Positions 7,581 to 16,710 of a stretch of DNA of 64,000 bases are shown here, in pieces (position 1 is the first letter of the stretch; each line of letters opens with the position of its first letter). The notes below the pieces were generated by a model. That model was not told the DNA's origin. It was given only the letters and a program-made list of their open reading frames with translations, and did no database searches. Origin of the DNA: Magnimaribacter mokuoloeensis (lineage in GTDB: Bacteria; Pseudomonadota; Gammaproteobacteria; Magnimaribacterales; Magnimaribacteraceae); the NCBI GenBank assembly GCA_041860225.1, contig CP151794.1, forward strand, positions 248,001 through 312,000. The letters run 5' to 3'. A program made the position numbers and the translations under genes.

Positions 7581-8780
7581 ATGGATAGTAATTTTCCCAG
7601 GATCAATCAATTACCACCATATGTATTTGATGAGATTCAGACCCTAAAAGCTTCTGCTAGAAAGAGGGGTGAGGATATCATCGATTTTGGAATGGGAAAT
7701 CCCGACCAACCAACTCCTGATGAGATTGTGGAGAAGTTGCGAGAAGCTTCATTAGATGGCAGTACTCATAGATATTCTCAATCTAAAGGTATACCTAGAT
7801 TAAGGAAATCCATTTGCGACTGGTATGAAAGAAAATATAAAGTGGTACTGGATCCTGAAACTGAGGCAGTTGTGACAATGGGATCTAAAGAAGGGCTAGG
7901 CCATTTGGCACTTGCTACATTAGATAAAGGGGATGCTGTTCTAGTCCCAAATCCCTCTTACCCCATACACCCTTACGGATTTGTAATAGCTGGGGCAGAT
8001 ATTAGGCATGTCCCGATAGGTGAAGATATAGATTTCTTTTCGGAGTTGGAAACTGCCATGAAAAATTCTTTCCCAAAACCTAAGATGCTAGTTTTGAATT
8101 TCCCTGGTAATCCTTCCACAGAATGTGTCGAACTAGACTTTTTTAAGAAAATTGTTGCTTTTGCTAAGGAACATGAAATTTGGGTCATCCAAGACTTAGC
8201 TTATGCAGATATATGCTTTGATGGCTATCAAGCTCCTTCAATTCTTCAGGTGCAAGGTGCTAAAGATGTAGCAGTTGAATTTTATACTTTATCAAAAAGC
8301 TATAATATGCCTGGCTGGAGAGTTGGTTTCTGCTGTGGAAATAAAGAATTATTAGCTGCTTTATCTAGAATAAAATCTTATTTTGACTATGGTCTTTTCA
8401 CCCCGATTCAGGTTGCTGCAATAAAAGCCCTAGATCATGGAGACCACCATGTTGATTCTATTAGAGAAATGTACCAATCCAGAAGGGATGTACTTATAAA
8501 AGGTCTCAATGACGCTGGATGGCGAGTGGACAGTCCCAAAGCAACAATGTTTGTTTGGGCTAAAATTCCATCCTCTCACAAACATCTTGGTTCCCTAGAA
8601 TTTAGTAAGCAATTACTTTCTGAAGCAAAAGTAGCCGTTTCTCCTGGAGTAGGATTTGGCAGTTATGGTGAAGGGTATGTAAGATTCTCTTTGATTGAGA
8701 ATGAACACAGATCAAGGCAAGCTTTAAGAAATATCAAAAAATTCTTGTCTAACTCAACAAATATTCAAGCTATTAAATAA
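7581..8780 (+). CDS. alaC: Alanine transaminase AlaC (class I/II aminotransferase)
   Basis: A PLP-dependent aminotransferase of 399 residues that most likely makes alanine from pyruvate and glutamate. The N-terminal 'INQLPPYVFDEIQTLKASAR' in pieces and 'DFGMGNPDQPTP' are typical of the AlaC group. The PLP lysine lies in 'LSKSYNMPGWRVGF' (near residue 237), and 'NFPGNPST' carries the conserved Asn. The gene lies 9 bases after dsbC, and its stop shares one base with the hom start (TAATG), so hom translation is probably coupled. A nearby role in threonine/aspartate family metabolism would also fit this position. Confidence 0.85.
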   Translation: MDSNFPRINQLPPYVFDEIQTLKASARKRGEDIIDFGMGNPDQPTPDEIVEKLREASLDGSTHRYSQSKGIPRLRKSICDWYERKYKVVLDPETEAVVTMGSKEGLGHLALATLDKGDAVLVPNPSYPIHPYGFVIAGADIRHVPIGEDIDFFSELETAMKNSFPKPKMLVLNFPGNPSTECVELDFFKKIVAFAKEHEIWVIQDLAYADICFDGYQAPSILQVQGAKDVAVEFYTLSKSYNMPGWRVGFCCGNKELLAALSRIKSYFDYGLFTPIQVAAIKALDHGDHHVDSIREMYQSRRDVLIKGLNDAGWRVDSPKATMFVWAKIPSSHKHLGSLEFSKQLLSEAKVAVSPGVGFGSYGEGYVRFSLIENEHRSRQALRNIKKFLSNSTNIQAIK

Positions 8781-10060
8781 TGAAATCTATTAAAGTTGGC
8801 GTATGTGGCGTTGGAAATGTTGGTGGAGCAGTTCTAGAAAATTTAAGTAACTCACCTGAAATTGTAGAGAACAATGGGGGAGTGAAGATAGACGTTATCC
8901 AAGTAGGTGCTCGTAAGGGAAAATCGGCAGTATCTTTTGATCTTAATGTAACAACTGACTTAATGGATGTAGCCAATAACCCTGAAGTTGAAGTATTAAT
9001 TGAATTAATAGGAGGATGTGATCTGGCTAAAGATTTAGTAGAAACATCTATTCGAAATGGAAAGCATATCGTAACTGCCAATAAAGCCTTAATAGCCACT
9101 CACGGAGACGAATTATTCGAGCTTGCTAAAGAGTACAATGTTCAAATAGGTTTTGAAGCATCTGTTGCAGGAGGCACCCCTGTAATAAAAGCTTTGAGGG
9201 AAGGATTGGTTGCAAACAAAGTCAATTGGTTTGCTGGAATACTGAATGGAACAACAAATTTTATTCTTTCAAAAATGTCTGACGATCAATCATCTTTTGA
9301 AAGCGCTTTAAAAGAAGCACAAGATTTAGGTTTAGCTGAAGCCGATCCGACTATGGATGTAGACGGTACTGATGCTGCACAGAAAGCATCTATACTTTCT
9401 GCACTAGCATTCAATACACCTCATAACTTTGAGCTTGTTTCTTATGGAGGTATTGAGTCAGTTTCTCAAGAGGACATTTCATATGCAGCAGATTTGGGTT
9501 ATTCAATTAAGCATATTGCTTATGGGTCTATAGAAGCAAATGAAGTGTTTGTGAGTGCCTATCCAACATTAGTTCCAAACGATCAGCTACTTTCCCAAGT
9601 TGGAATGCAAATGAATGCATTAGAGGTTAATTGCGATGGTCTTGGTTCAACTGTTTATTATGGTCCTGGAGCAGGTCCAAAACCAACAGCATCGGCTGTG
9701 ATAGCCGATATTGTTGATATATCAAATGGAGGATGGCCAGTATCCAAAAATTTTGCAAGCAAGAATCTTCTGTCCAAAGAGAGTCAACAAGGATTCTCTC
9801 GATATTTCAATTTAACAATCAAGAATGAGGCAGGAGCTATTGCAAAAGTGTCTTCTTTGTTTGCAAGCAAAAATATAAGTATTGAGGCTTTGATTCAAAA
9901 CGAATCTAAAGCTAATCAAGCTGATCATACTCATGTTCCAGTAGTTATAATTTCCGGTCCTCTTACCGATGAGAAGGCTTTTGAAATGACTAAAGACTTG
10001 CATTCTATAGATGAGAAAGCTCAAAGTATTAAACAGTTTCGAATTCATAATGCGTTATAA
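8780..10060 (+). CDS. hom: Homoserine dehydrogenase
   Basis: Hom reduces aspartate semialdehyde to homoserine, the branch step to threonine and methionine. The 426-residue product is the monofunctional type without an aspartokinase domain. It has an N-terminal Rossmann fold ('VGVCGVGNVGGAVLENL'), the catalytic-domain motif 'TANKALIATHGDELF', the 'GILNGTTNFILSKM' and 'DPTMDVDGTDAAQKASIL' blocks, and a C-terminal ACT domain (from about 345, 'LTIKNEAGAIAKVSSLFASKNISIEAL' in pieces) that usually gives feedback control by threonine. It overlaps alaC by one base and thrC by 11, so the three are one translational unit. Confidence 0.95.
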   Translation: MKSIKVGVCGVGNVGGAVLENLSNSPEIVENNGGVKIDVIQVGARKGKSAVSFDLNVTTDLMDVANNPEVEVLIELIGGCDLAKDLVETSIRNGKHIVTANKALIATHGDELFELAKEYNVQIGFEASVAGGTPVIKALREGLVANKVNWFAGILNGTTNFILSKMSDDQSSFESALKEAQDLGLAEADPTMDVDGTDAAQKASILSALAFNTPHNFELVSYGGIESVSQEDISYAADLGYSIKHIAYGSIEANEVFVSAYPTLVPNDQLLSQVGMQMNALEVNCDGLGSTVYYGPGAGPKPTASAVIADIVDISNGGWPVSKNFASKNLLSKESQQGFSRYFNLTIKNEAGAIAKVSSLFASKNISIEALIQNESKANQADHTHVPVVIISGPLTDEKAFEMTKDLHSIDEKAQSIKQFRIHNAL

Positions 10061-11441
10061 AAGTACAAGAGGAGAAAGTCCTGAAGTTACTTTTTCAGAG
10101 GTATTATTAGGTGGTTTAGCTCCAGACGGCGGTTTGTATATGCCTAAAGCTTTTCCTCAATTTTCAATTCAAGAAATACAAAGTTGGTCTGAGCTGCCCT
10201 TCGATCAACTGGCATCAAAGATTTTATATCCATTCGTAAAAGAAGAAATCGATGAAGATACTTTTTTAGACTTATTGAAAGATGCATATAGTACTTTTGA
10301 CGAGAAAGATGTAGTCAAATTAGAAAAGCTTGAAGACAATCGTTGGGTATTGGAACTGTTTCATGGGCCTACATTGGCTTTTAAAGATGTAGCCATGCAG
10401 TTACTAGGAGTCTTACTCAATCACTTTGCTAAAGAGAGAGGACAAAAAATTGTTGTTCTAGGCGCCACATCCGGTGATACAGGAGCGGCAGCAATATCGG
10501 CTTGTTCGAGGCACGAAAATGTGGAGGTTTATATCTTATATCCTCACGGAAAGGTGACAGATTTTCAAAGAAAGCAGATGACCACCACCCAATCCCAAAA
10601 TGTTCATCCTATTGCTGTAAAAAGTGATTTTGATGGATGTCAGGACATTGTAAAAAAAATGTTTCTCGATGAGAATTTCAAAAATGACAAGGTTAGGTTC
10701 ATAGCGGCAAATTCCATAAACTGGGCAAGATGCATGACACAGTCAGTTTATTTTTTTTGGTCTTATTTAAAGATGATTGGATTGAAAGAAGATTTAACAT
10801 TTTCTATTCCTTCAGGTAATTTTGGTCATGCTTACGCAGGATGGACAGCTAAACAGATGGGTTTGCCAATAAAGAGATTATTAATTGCAACGAATAAAAA
10901 CGATGTTTTACATCAAACCTTTTCTACAAATAATTATTCTAAAACAGGAGTTGTTCAAACCTTAGCTCCTAGTATGGATATTTCAGTAGCCAGCAATTTT
11001 GAAAGACTTCTCTACAATTTATATGACGACAATTCCTCTATACTTGCAAAAAATATGCGTTCTTTTCCTGCGAAAAGTATAGATATACCCCAAGCAAAAA
11101 AGGAGTTAGTTGCTAGTTTTTTTAATAGTTTTCGAAGTGATGATGAAGAAATTATTCAAGAGATTAAAGAAACTTTTACAAGACACGATTATTTGCTGGA
11201 TCCTCATACCGCTACAGGAGTTCGAGCTAGTAATGGGATTGTGAATAAGGAAGAACCAGTTATAACAATGGGAACAGCTCACCCTGCCAAATTTACGGAA
11301 GCTATAGAAAAAGCACTACCTAGTTATACTTCAGAACTACCTAATAAGGTTGCAAAAGCTTTTGAACAAGAAGAGATATTTACTATCCTTCCGGATGATT
11401 ATCTTGAGATTAAACAATTTATTCTTTCGAAGGCTCTATAA
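10050..11441 (+). CDS. thrC: Threonine synthase
   Basis: ThrC converts O-phosphohomoserine to threonine with PLP. The start at 10050 (ATG, 'MRYKSTRGESPEVTF') matches the family N-terminus and overlaps the end of hom by 11 bases; a start at 10011 would add 13 unconserved residues. The PLP lysine lies in 'GPTLAFKDVAMQLLG' (near residue 110). 'GATSGDTGAAAI' and 'SIPSGNFGHAYAG' are the phosphate- and substrate-binding loops. The 463 residues match the long form found in proteobacteria. Together with hom it completes threonine synthesis from aspartate semialdehyde, apart from thrB, which is not in the window. Confidence 0.95.
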   Translation: MRYKSTRGESPEVTFSEVLLGGLAPDGGLYMPKAFPQFSIQEIQSWSELPFDQLASKILYPFVKEEIDEDTFLDLLKDAYSTFDEKDVVKLEKLEDNRWVLELFHGPTLAFKDVAMQLLGVLLNHFAKERGQKIVVLGATSGDTGAAAISACSRHENVEVYILYPHGKVTDFQRKQMTTTQSQNVHPIAVKSDFDGCQDIVKKMFLDENFKNDKVRFIAANSINWARCMTQSVYFFWSYLKMIGLKEDLTFSIPSGNFGHAYAGWTAKQMGLPIKRLLIATNKNDVLHQTFSTNNYSKTGVVQTLAPSMDISVASNFERLLYNLYDDNSSILAKNMRSFPAKSIDIPQAKKELVASFFNSFRSDDEEIIQEIKETFTRHDYLLDPHTATGVRASNGIVNKEEPVITMGTAHPAKFTEAIEKALPSYTSELPNKVAKAFEQEEIFTILPDDYLEIKQFILSKAL

Positions 11442-11453
11442 TACTTACTATAA

Positions 11454-12552
11454 ATGATAGAAATTACATCTTTAAATGAAGACCTTAAAGATCATTCAAA
11501 AAGGATAGAAGATCTTAGGGGGTATCTTTGACGTTGATAGTAAGCAAGCAAAACTTGAGAAGATCATTGAACAATTAAGCGATCCTGCAATTTGGGATGA
11601 TCCAAAAAAAGCTCAGGAACTAAACAAGGAAAAAGTACATATAGAGAAGGAACTTACAAAATTCAATGTTCTGGAATCTGCAATTCAAGACTCTATTGAA
11701 TTAACTGAAATTGCTATTGAAGAAGAAGATAATTTAGCTTTAGAGGAAATCTCTAACGAAATAATTAAGAATGAATCTACATTAAGGGATCTTGAATTTG
11801 TAAGAATGTTTTCTAACAAAATGGATCCAAATAATGCCTATTTAGACATTCAATCAGGTTCAGGCGGCACCGAAGCCCAAGATTGGGCAGAAATGCTTAT
11901 GAGGATGTACTTGAAGTGGGGAGAGTCTAAAGGCTTTGATACAGAGGTGATAGAAGTATCTCATGGTGAAGTTGCAGGAATAAAGAGCGCTGCAATTAAG
12001 TTTAATGGAGATTATGCTTACGGTTGGTTGCGAACTGAAACAGGTGTCCACAGATTGGTAAGAAAATCTCCTTTTGATTCAGGAAGTAGAAGACATACCT
12101 CTTTTGCTTCAATTTTCATTTCTCCAGAAGTTGATGACACGGTTGAAATAGAAATAAATCCTGCTGATTTAAGAATAGATACTTATAGAGCCAGTGGAGC
12201 CGGTGGTCAGCATGTGAACAAAACAGACTCTGCAATTAGAATTACCCATGAACCCTCTGGAGTAGTATCACAATGCCAGTCTCAAAGATCTCAACATCAG
12301 AATAAAGATAAAGCTATGGCTCAATTAAGAGCTAAACTTTACGAAATTGAGATGAATAAACTTAATGCAGAGAAACAATCTCTAGAAGAATCGAAGGCAG
12401 ATATCGGCTGGGGCAGTCAGATTAGATCATATGTACTTGATTCCTCTAGAATAAAAGATTTAAGGACTGGAGTTGAGACGACGAATTGCTCTGCTGTTCT
12501 TGATGGAGCTTTAGATAATTTTATTGAAGCGAGCTTAAAAGAAAATATTTAG
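11454..12552 (+). CDS. prfB: Peptide chain release factor 2, with programmed +1 frameshift
   Basis: RF2 ends translation at UAA and UGA. The first 25 codons (from ATG 11454) end at an in-frame TGA at 11529-11531. A +1 shift at CTT (11526-11528) continues into the 341-codon main frame, giving 365 residues, the same length as E. coli RF2. The shift site AGG GGG TAT CTT TGA C is identical to the known one, so low RF2 lets ribosomes slip and raises RF2. The main frame has the stop-codon reading motif SPF ('RKSPFDSGSRRHTS') and the catalytic 'GAGGQHVNK'. It starts 12 bases after thrC and is followed by lysS, the usual prfB-lysS pair. Confidence 0.97.
11517..11532 (+). promoter_or_regulatory. RF2 programmed +1 frameshift signal
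   Basis: The internal Shine-Dalgarno AGGGGG (11517-11522), three bases (TAT), slippery CTT (11526-11528) and stop TGA followed by C. The spacing and bases match the classic prfB autoregulatory site. Confidence 0.97.
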
Positions 12553-12566
12553 TTAAAGTAACACTT

Positions 12567-14054
12567 ATGACAGAAAATCTATCAGAAAATGAACTTCTTC
12601 AACAAAGAAGATCAAAATTAGACGAGCTAAGAAAGAAGGATAAAGCTTATCCTAACTCGTTCAGAAGGGATTCACTATCTCAAGATCTTAAGAATCAATA
12701 TGCTCAAATGTCCAAGGAGGAGCTGGAAGAAAATTCTAAAGAAGTTTCTGTTGCCGGAAGAGTCATGCTTCAGAGGATAATGGGAAAGGCGAGTTTCATA
12801 ACCCTGCAAGATATGAAGGGTCAAATTCAAGCCTATGTTAGATCTAATGATCTTCCAGATGGAGACTACGAAGAGTTTAAGACCTGGGATCTAGGAGATA
12901 TTGTTGGTATCAAAGGAACTTTGTTCATAACAAAAACAGGTGAATTGACAGTTAATGCTAATTCCATCGAAATGCTTACAAAATCTTTGAGGCCACTTCC
13001 AGAAAAACATTCTGGATTAGTTGATACAGAGCAAAGGTATAGAAAAAGATATTTAGATTTAATTACCAATCAAGAGAGCTTAGAAGTTTTTCAAAAGAGA
13101 AGTCAAATTATAAGTTCCATCAGGGATTTCTTTATAGGTCATGAATATTTAGAAGTAGAGACTCCCATGATGCATTCTATTTTAGGGGGTGCAGCTGCCA
13201 AGCCTTTCACTACTCATCATAATGCTTTAGATATGGATTTGTATTTAAGAATCGCTCCTGAACTATACTTAAAAAGGTTGGTTGTTGGAGGTATGGAAAA
13301 AGTTTTTGAAATAAATAGAAATTTTCGAAATGAAGGACTTTCAACAAAGCATAATCCTGAATTTACAATGCTGGAGTACTATACGGCTTATGCCGATTTT
13401 AGTGATCAAATGGATTTCATAGAGAAATTATTCAAGCATATTTCAGAGCAAGTATTTGGAACTTTCGAGTTGGAGCAAGATGGCATTGAATTTGATTTTT
13501 CGCAACCATTTACCAGAATTAGGTTAAAGGATTCAGTAGCTCAAAAATTATCTGTAGACTCAAATCTCTTAGATAATAGAGACTTTCTTCTGGAGATCGG
13601 AGAAAAATATAAGATTGAGAATCTTAAAAATTTATCAAATGGGAAAATATTATTCGAGTTGTTTGAGGAGCTTGTCGAGGATGATTTGATCGATCCAACA
13701 TTTATTACAGGATATCCTAAAGATGTTTCTCCTTTATCAAGGTCTACTGATGGAGATGATTCAGAAGTTGATAGATTTGAACTTTTCATTGCAGGGAAAG
13801 AGATAGCTAATGGATTCTCAGAGTTAAATGATCCTGATGATCAGGCAGAGCGTTTTAAAGATCAAGTGGCTCAAAAGTCTGCAGGAGACGAAGAAGCTAT
13901 GGAGTTCGATTCTGACTATGTTGAGGCTCTTGAGTATGGTTTACCACCTTGTGCAGGGGTAGGGATAGGAATTGATAGGTTGGTAATGCTTCTTACAGGA
14001 GCACAATCTATAAGAGATGTACTCCTGTTTCCTCAGATGAAGCCAAAAGTTTAA
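12567..14054 (+). CDS. lysS: Lysyl-tRNA synthetase, class II
   Basis: Charges tRNA-Lys. The 495-residue protein has an N-terminal OB-fold anticodon-binding domain (about 50-150; 'VAGRVMLQRIMGKASFITLQD' in pieces) and a class II catalytic domain. Visible class II motifs are motif 2 'FEINRNFRNEGLSTKHNPEFTMLEYY' (in pieces near 250-275) and motif 3 'GVGIGIDRLVMLLTG' near 470-484. 'RYRKRYLDLITN' near 157-168 is a LysS signature. It lies 14 bases after prfB. Its stop codon overlaps the convergent mdh stop, so no separate terminator exists. Confidence 0.96.
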   Translation: MTENLSENELLQQRRSKLDELRKKDKAYPNSFRRDSLSQDLKNQYAQMSKEELEENSKEVSVAGRVMLQRIMGKASFITLQDMKGQIQAYVRSNDLPDGDYEEFKTWDLGDIVGIKGTLFITKTGELTVNANSIEMLTKSLRPLPEKHSGLVDTEQRYRKRYLDLITNQESLEVFQKRSQIISSIRDFFIGHEYLEVETPMMHSILGGAAAKPFTTHHNALDMDLYLRIAPELYLKRLVVGGMEKVFEINRNFRNEGLSTKHNPEFTMLEYYTAYADFSDQMDFIEKLFKHISEQVFGTFELEQDGIEFDFSQPFTRIRLKDSVAQKLSVDSNLLDNRDFLLEIGEKYKIENLKNLSNGKILFELFEELVEDDLIDPTFITGYPKDVSPLSRSTDGDDSEVDRFELFIAGKEIANGFSELNDPDDQAERFKDQVAQKSAGDEEAMEFDSDYVEALEYGLPPCAGVGIGIDRLVMLLTGAQSIRDVLLFPQMKPKV

Positions 14055-15049
14055 TTTATCAAATCTGCTACCGCTTCCCTTTCAGATTCTAATTCCTGTG
14101 TGGTTATTGCAATTTTTGATTGAGCAAATTCATTAAGTTCGATACCTTGAATGATCTCAACATCTCCGTTAGCAGACGTCCTTAGTGGGAATCCAAATAT
14201 TAGGCCTTGCGGTACGCCATAGCTACCGTCACTCGCTATAGCTGCACTAAAACAGTCGCCATCTGGAGTAGGGTTCATCACAGCTTTAACAGTATCGATA
14301 GCTGCATTAGCGGCTGACGCAGCCGATGATGCACCTCTTGCATCTATAACTGCTTTTCCACGCTGTTGGACCAAGGGAAGGTATTCCTCTGATAACCATT
14401 GGTCATCATTAATCGTTTCTGCTGCACTTACTCCATTAATAGTTGCGTTGTAAGGGTCTGGATACATGGTTGGACTATGGTTTCCCCATATGATCATATT
14501 TTTTAATGAAGATATAGATGTACCTGCTTTCTCTGCTAGCTGAGCTTTGGCTCTATTGGCATCAAGAGCAGTCATAGCAAACCATTGTTGACTAGGGTTT
14601 TTAGCCGAGTTCATACCTATCAGAGCATTAGTATTTGCAGGATTACCAACTACTAGTATTTTTGCATCAGGTTTTGCTACTTGGCCAATTGCAGCTCCTT
14701 GATCTGTAAATATTCCCCCATTTATTTTAAGAAGGTCACTTCTCTCTTCAATTTTTTTTCCATCGATTACAATTCCTCTTGGTATGCTTCCTACCAGAAG
14801 CACCCAATCTGCGTCTTTTACTCCTTCGCTTATGTCAGAAGTGGCAGTTAACTCTCCCGTTTGATCAAAACCACAGTCGATTAATTCCATAATCGTTCCT
14901 TGTAACTTGTCTACAACTTGAGGTATTTCTATTAGTCTCAGATTTACTTTAATGTCAGGACCAAATGTTTCACCGCTTACTAATCTTGGTAGAAGTGAAT
15001 AAGCTATTTGTCCTGCTCCACCTGTCACAGCAACATTTATTTCTTTCAT
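14051..15049 (-). CDS. mdh: Malate dehydrogenase (NAD, MDH type 2 family) with an enlarged active-site loop
   Basis: Oxidises malate to oxaloacetate in the TCA cycle. I chose the start at 15049 ('MKEINVAVTGGAGQIAYSLL') because GGAG lies just upstream and the nucleotide-binding loop TGGAGQIAYSLL begins at residue 9, as usual. The catalytic His is in 'IIWGNHSPTMYPD' and 'VVGNPANTNAL' is the conserved Asn block. The substrate-gating loop (residues 87-106) reads GSIPRGIVIDGKKIEERSDL; in the family I expect something like G-x-x-PR-x-x-GMER-x-DL, so this loop is about six residues longer. The length is 332. It lies 13 bases after the thiolase-like gene on the same strand. Confidence 0.88.
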   Translation of the reverse strand: MKEINVAVTGGAGQIAYSLLPRLVSGETFGPDIKVNLRLIEIPQVVDKLQGTIMELIDCGFDQTGELTATSDISEGVKDADWVLLVGSIPRGIVIDGKKIEERSDLLKINGGIFTDQGAAIGQVAKPDAKILVVGNPANTNALIGMNSAKNPSQQWFAMTALDANRAKAQLAEKAGTSISSLKNMIIWGNHSPTMYPDPYNATINGVSAAETINDDQWLSEEYLPLVQQRGKAVIDARGASSAASAANAAIDTVKAVMNPTPDGDCFSAAIASDGSYGVPQGLIFGFPLRTSANGDVEIIQGIELNEFAQSKIAITTQELESEREAVADLIN

Positions 15050-15062
15050 TGATTTCTCCATT

Positions 15063-16619
15063 TTAATTTGGTTTAAATATATTTCGCTTTCCATCATTTG
15101 AAACAAAACCAGATGCATTGAGCATGTCACGTTGACACATTTTCTCTAGAACATCAGGATCTCTTTCTGTATTTGCTAAAAATCTAGTCCCATCTGTTAG
15201 CTTGCCAATTATTATTCCTTTATCAGGGCCTTTATGAGTATGAGTAACAGTATAGGTTTCAACTGAACATTGACCTTCTGGCATTTCAGTGAATAGGGTA
15301 TTTGATGCTGAATCAATACTCTTTTGCAGGTTAGATGTGTCTGCAACCTGATTCCATTCTCCCTCAAAAGGTTTTGATGAGAATACGGCTGCACCATGTT
15401 TTGTTATATACCAACCGTTAGCCGTAGCTAAACCAAATTTTCCTGGGTGCATTCTCAATTTCTCTATTAGGGTTGCAATTGAGTTCATCACATATGCATT
15501 ACCTGGACCTCCAAAGTAAGGGAGACCACCAGTTACGGTAAAACCTCTGGGATCATTTTTATCGAGTGAGAGTTCTTCCATCGCTATCTGAACAGCTGAA
15601 GGAAAGCATGAATATAAATCAATAAAATCCATTTCACTGATAGAGACATTTGCGAGATCAAATACGCTATCTGTACAAGATTTTATTGCAGGTGAAGAAT
15701 AGTAGTTAGCTCTGTTGGAAACGTTCCATACATCATTTAAACATGCTCCAGAATACATAAATATCCATTTTGATTCTGGAATACCGAGCTCCCTTGCTTT
15801 CTTAGCTGACATTACAATAATTGCGGAGGATTGATTAACCCTCATGATTGAGTTCATATATTTAGTATAAGGAAGTCCTATCATCCTATTCTCAGGTTTA
15901 ACCTCAGCTATTTCTTTTGCTGACCTATATGTAGGAAACCAGGCATTTTTATTTTTTGATGCTACTTCAGAAAATCTAGAGAACAGCTCGCCGGTATCTT
16001 GCATATGCTCTTCAAGAGATTGACCTTTATTACCTCTTATTGCGTTTGCAAATAGAGGGTAAACAGATGAGGGATCAAATATTCCATGAAGTTTTTCGTG
16101 ATCATTAGTTCCATCGGTAGACTTGCCTATCACTTCAGGATTACCTCCAGGATTATCTTCCCAATCAACTGGCAAACCTTCTTTCAATCTACCAACAAAT
16201 GTATCTAATGCTTCTCCTCCAGCTAAAAGCGCGCAATCAACTTGTTTGTCTTTTATTCTGTTAGCAAGCTCGTTCAAAGCTATTTGAGGCGAGTTACCAC
16301 CAGTAGTAGTATAAATTTCATTTGAGACAGATAAGCCTAGGGAATTAGATAAACTCTTTGGCATATTAGGGTAACCCCAAAGATTGGATGTAGCCGAATC
16401 TCTATGGGGTGTATCCGCTACGAATCTAATCACCGCTACAGTATCAATGTGCTCACTTAAATTTGCAGAAGCTTCACAATCCACAATCGCTTGTTTAGAA
16501 ACTTCTTTGAGTATATCCAGATAATTAAATCCATCTACGCCTCTTTTATCAGTTAATTGACTACAACCCACTAAGACCGGAGTATCATCATTAACATTTG
16601 AGTAAGAGAATTCTGTCAT
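15063..16619 (-). CDS. Thiolase-like acyl-CoA acetyltransferase homologue lacking the usual nucleophile
   Basis: A 518-residue protein of the thiolase superfamily, of the long SCP2/acetyl-CoA acetyltransferase-like type with an extra C-terminal OB-like domain (about 420-505). 'CALLAGGEALDTFVGR', 'DFIDLYSCFPSAVQIAMEEL' and 'TGGLPYFGGPGNAYVMNSIATL' (in pieces) align with thiolase strands and the C-terminal loops. At the position where thiolases carry the acyl-accepting Cys, this protein reads 'YTTTGGNSPQIAL' (residues 103-115). The second conserved region keeps Cys in 'YSCFPS' and His in 'TKHGA'. It may therefore bind acyl-CoA without classic thiolysis. It sits upstream of mdh in the same direction; substrate is unknown. 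Confidence 0.75.
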   Translation of the reverse strand: MTEFSYSNVNDDTPVLVGCSQLTDKRGVDGFNYLDILKEVSKQAIVDCEASANLSEHIDTVAVIRFVADTPHRDSATSNLWGYPNMPKSLSNSLGLSVSNEIYTTTGGNSPQIALNELANRIKDKQVDCALLAGGEALDTFVGRLKEGLPVDWEDNPGGNPEVIGKSTDGTNDHEKLHGIFDPSSVYPLFANAIRGNKGQSLEEHMQDTGELFSRFSEVASKNKNAWFPTYRSAKEIAEVKPENRMIGLPYTKYMNSIMRVNQSSAIIVMSAKKARELGIPESKWIFMYSGACLNDVWNVSNRANYYSSPAIKSCTDSVFDLANVSISEMDFIDLYSCFPSAVQIAMEELSLDKNDPRGFTVTGGLPYFGGPGNAYVMNSIATLIEKLRMHPGKFGLATANGWYITKHGAAVFSSKPFEGEWNQVADTSNLQKSIDSASNTLFTEMPEGQCSVETYTVTHTHKGPDKGIIIGKLTDGTRFLANTERDPDVLEKMCQRDMLNASGFVSNDGKRNIFKPN

Positions 16620-16710
16620 AAATATTATTGCTAGGGAGCGCAGTCTAACTACTCAATCTTTACTGAGCAATAGGTATCATTTAAATTTTAGAGTAAGATG
16701 AATTTATCCA

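Noticed and set aside
11806..12552. prfB as a truncated gene or pseudogene starting at 11806
   Set aside because: The upstream part is present and joined by the known RF2 +1 frameshift site, giving a normal 365-residue protein.
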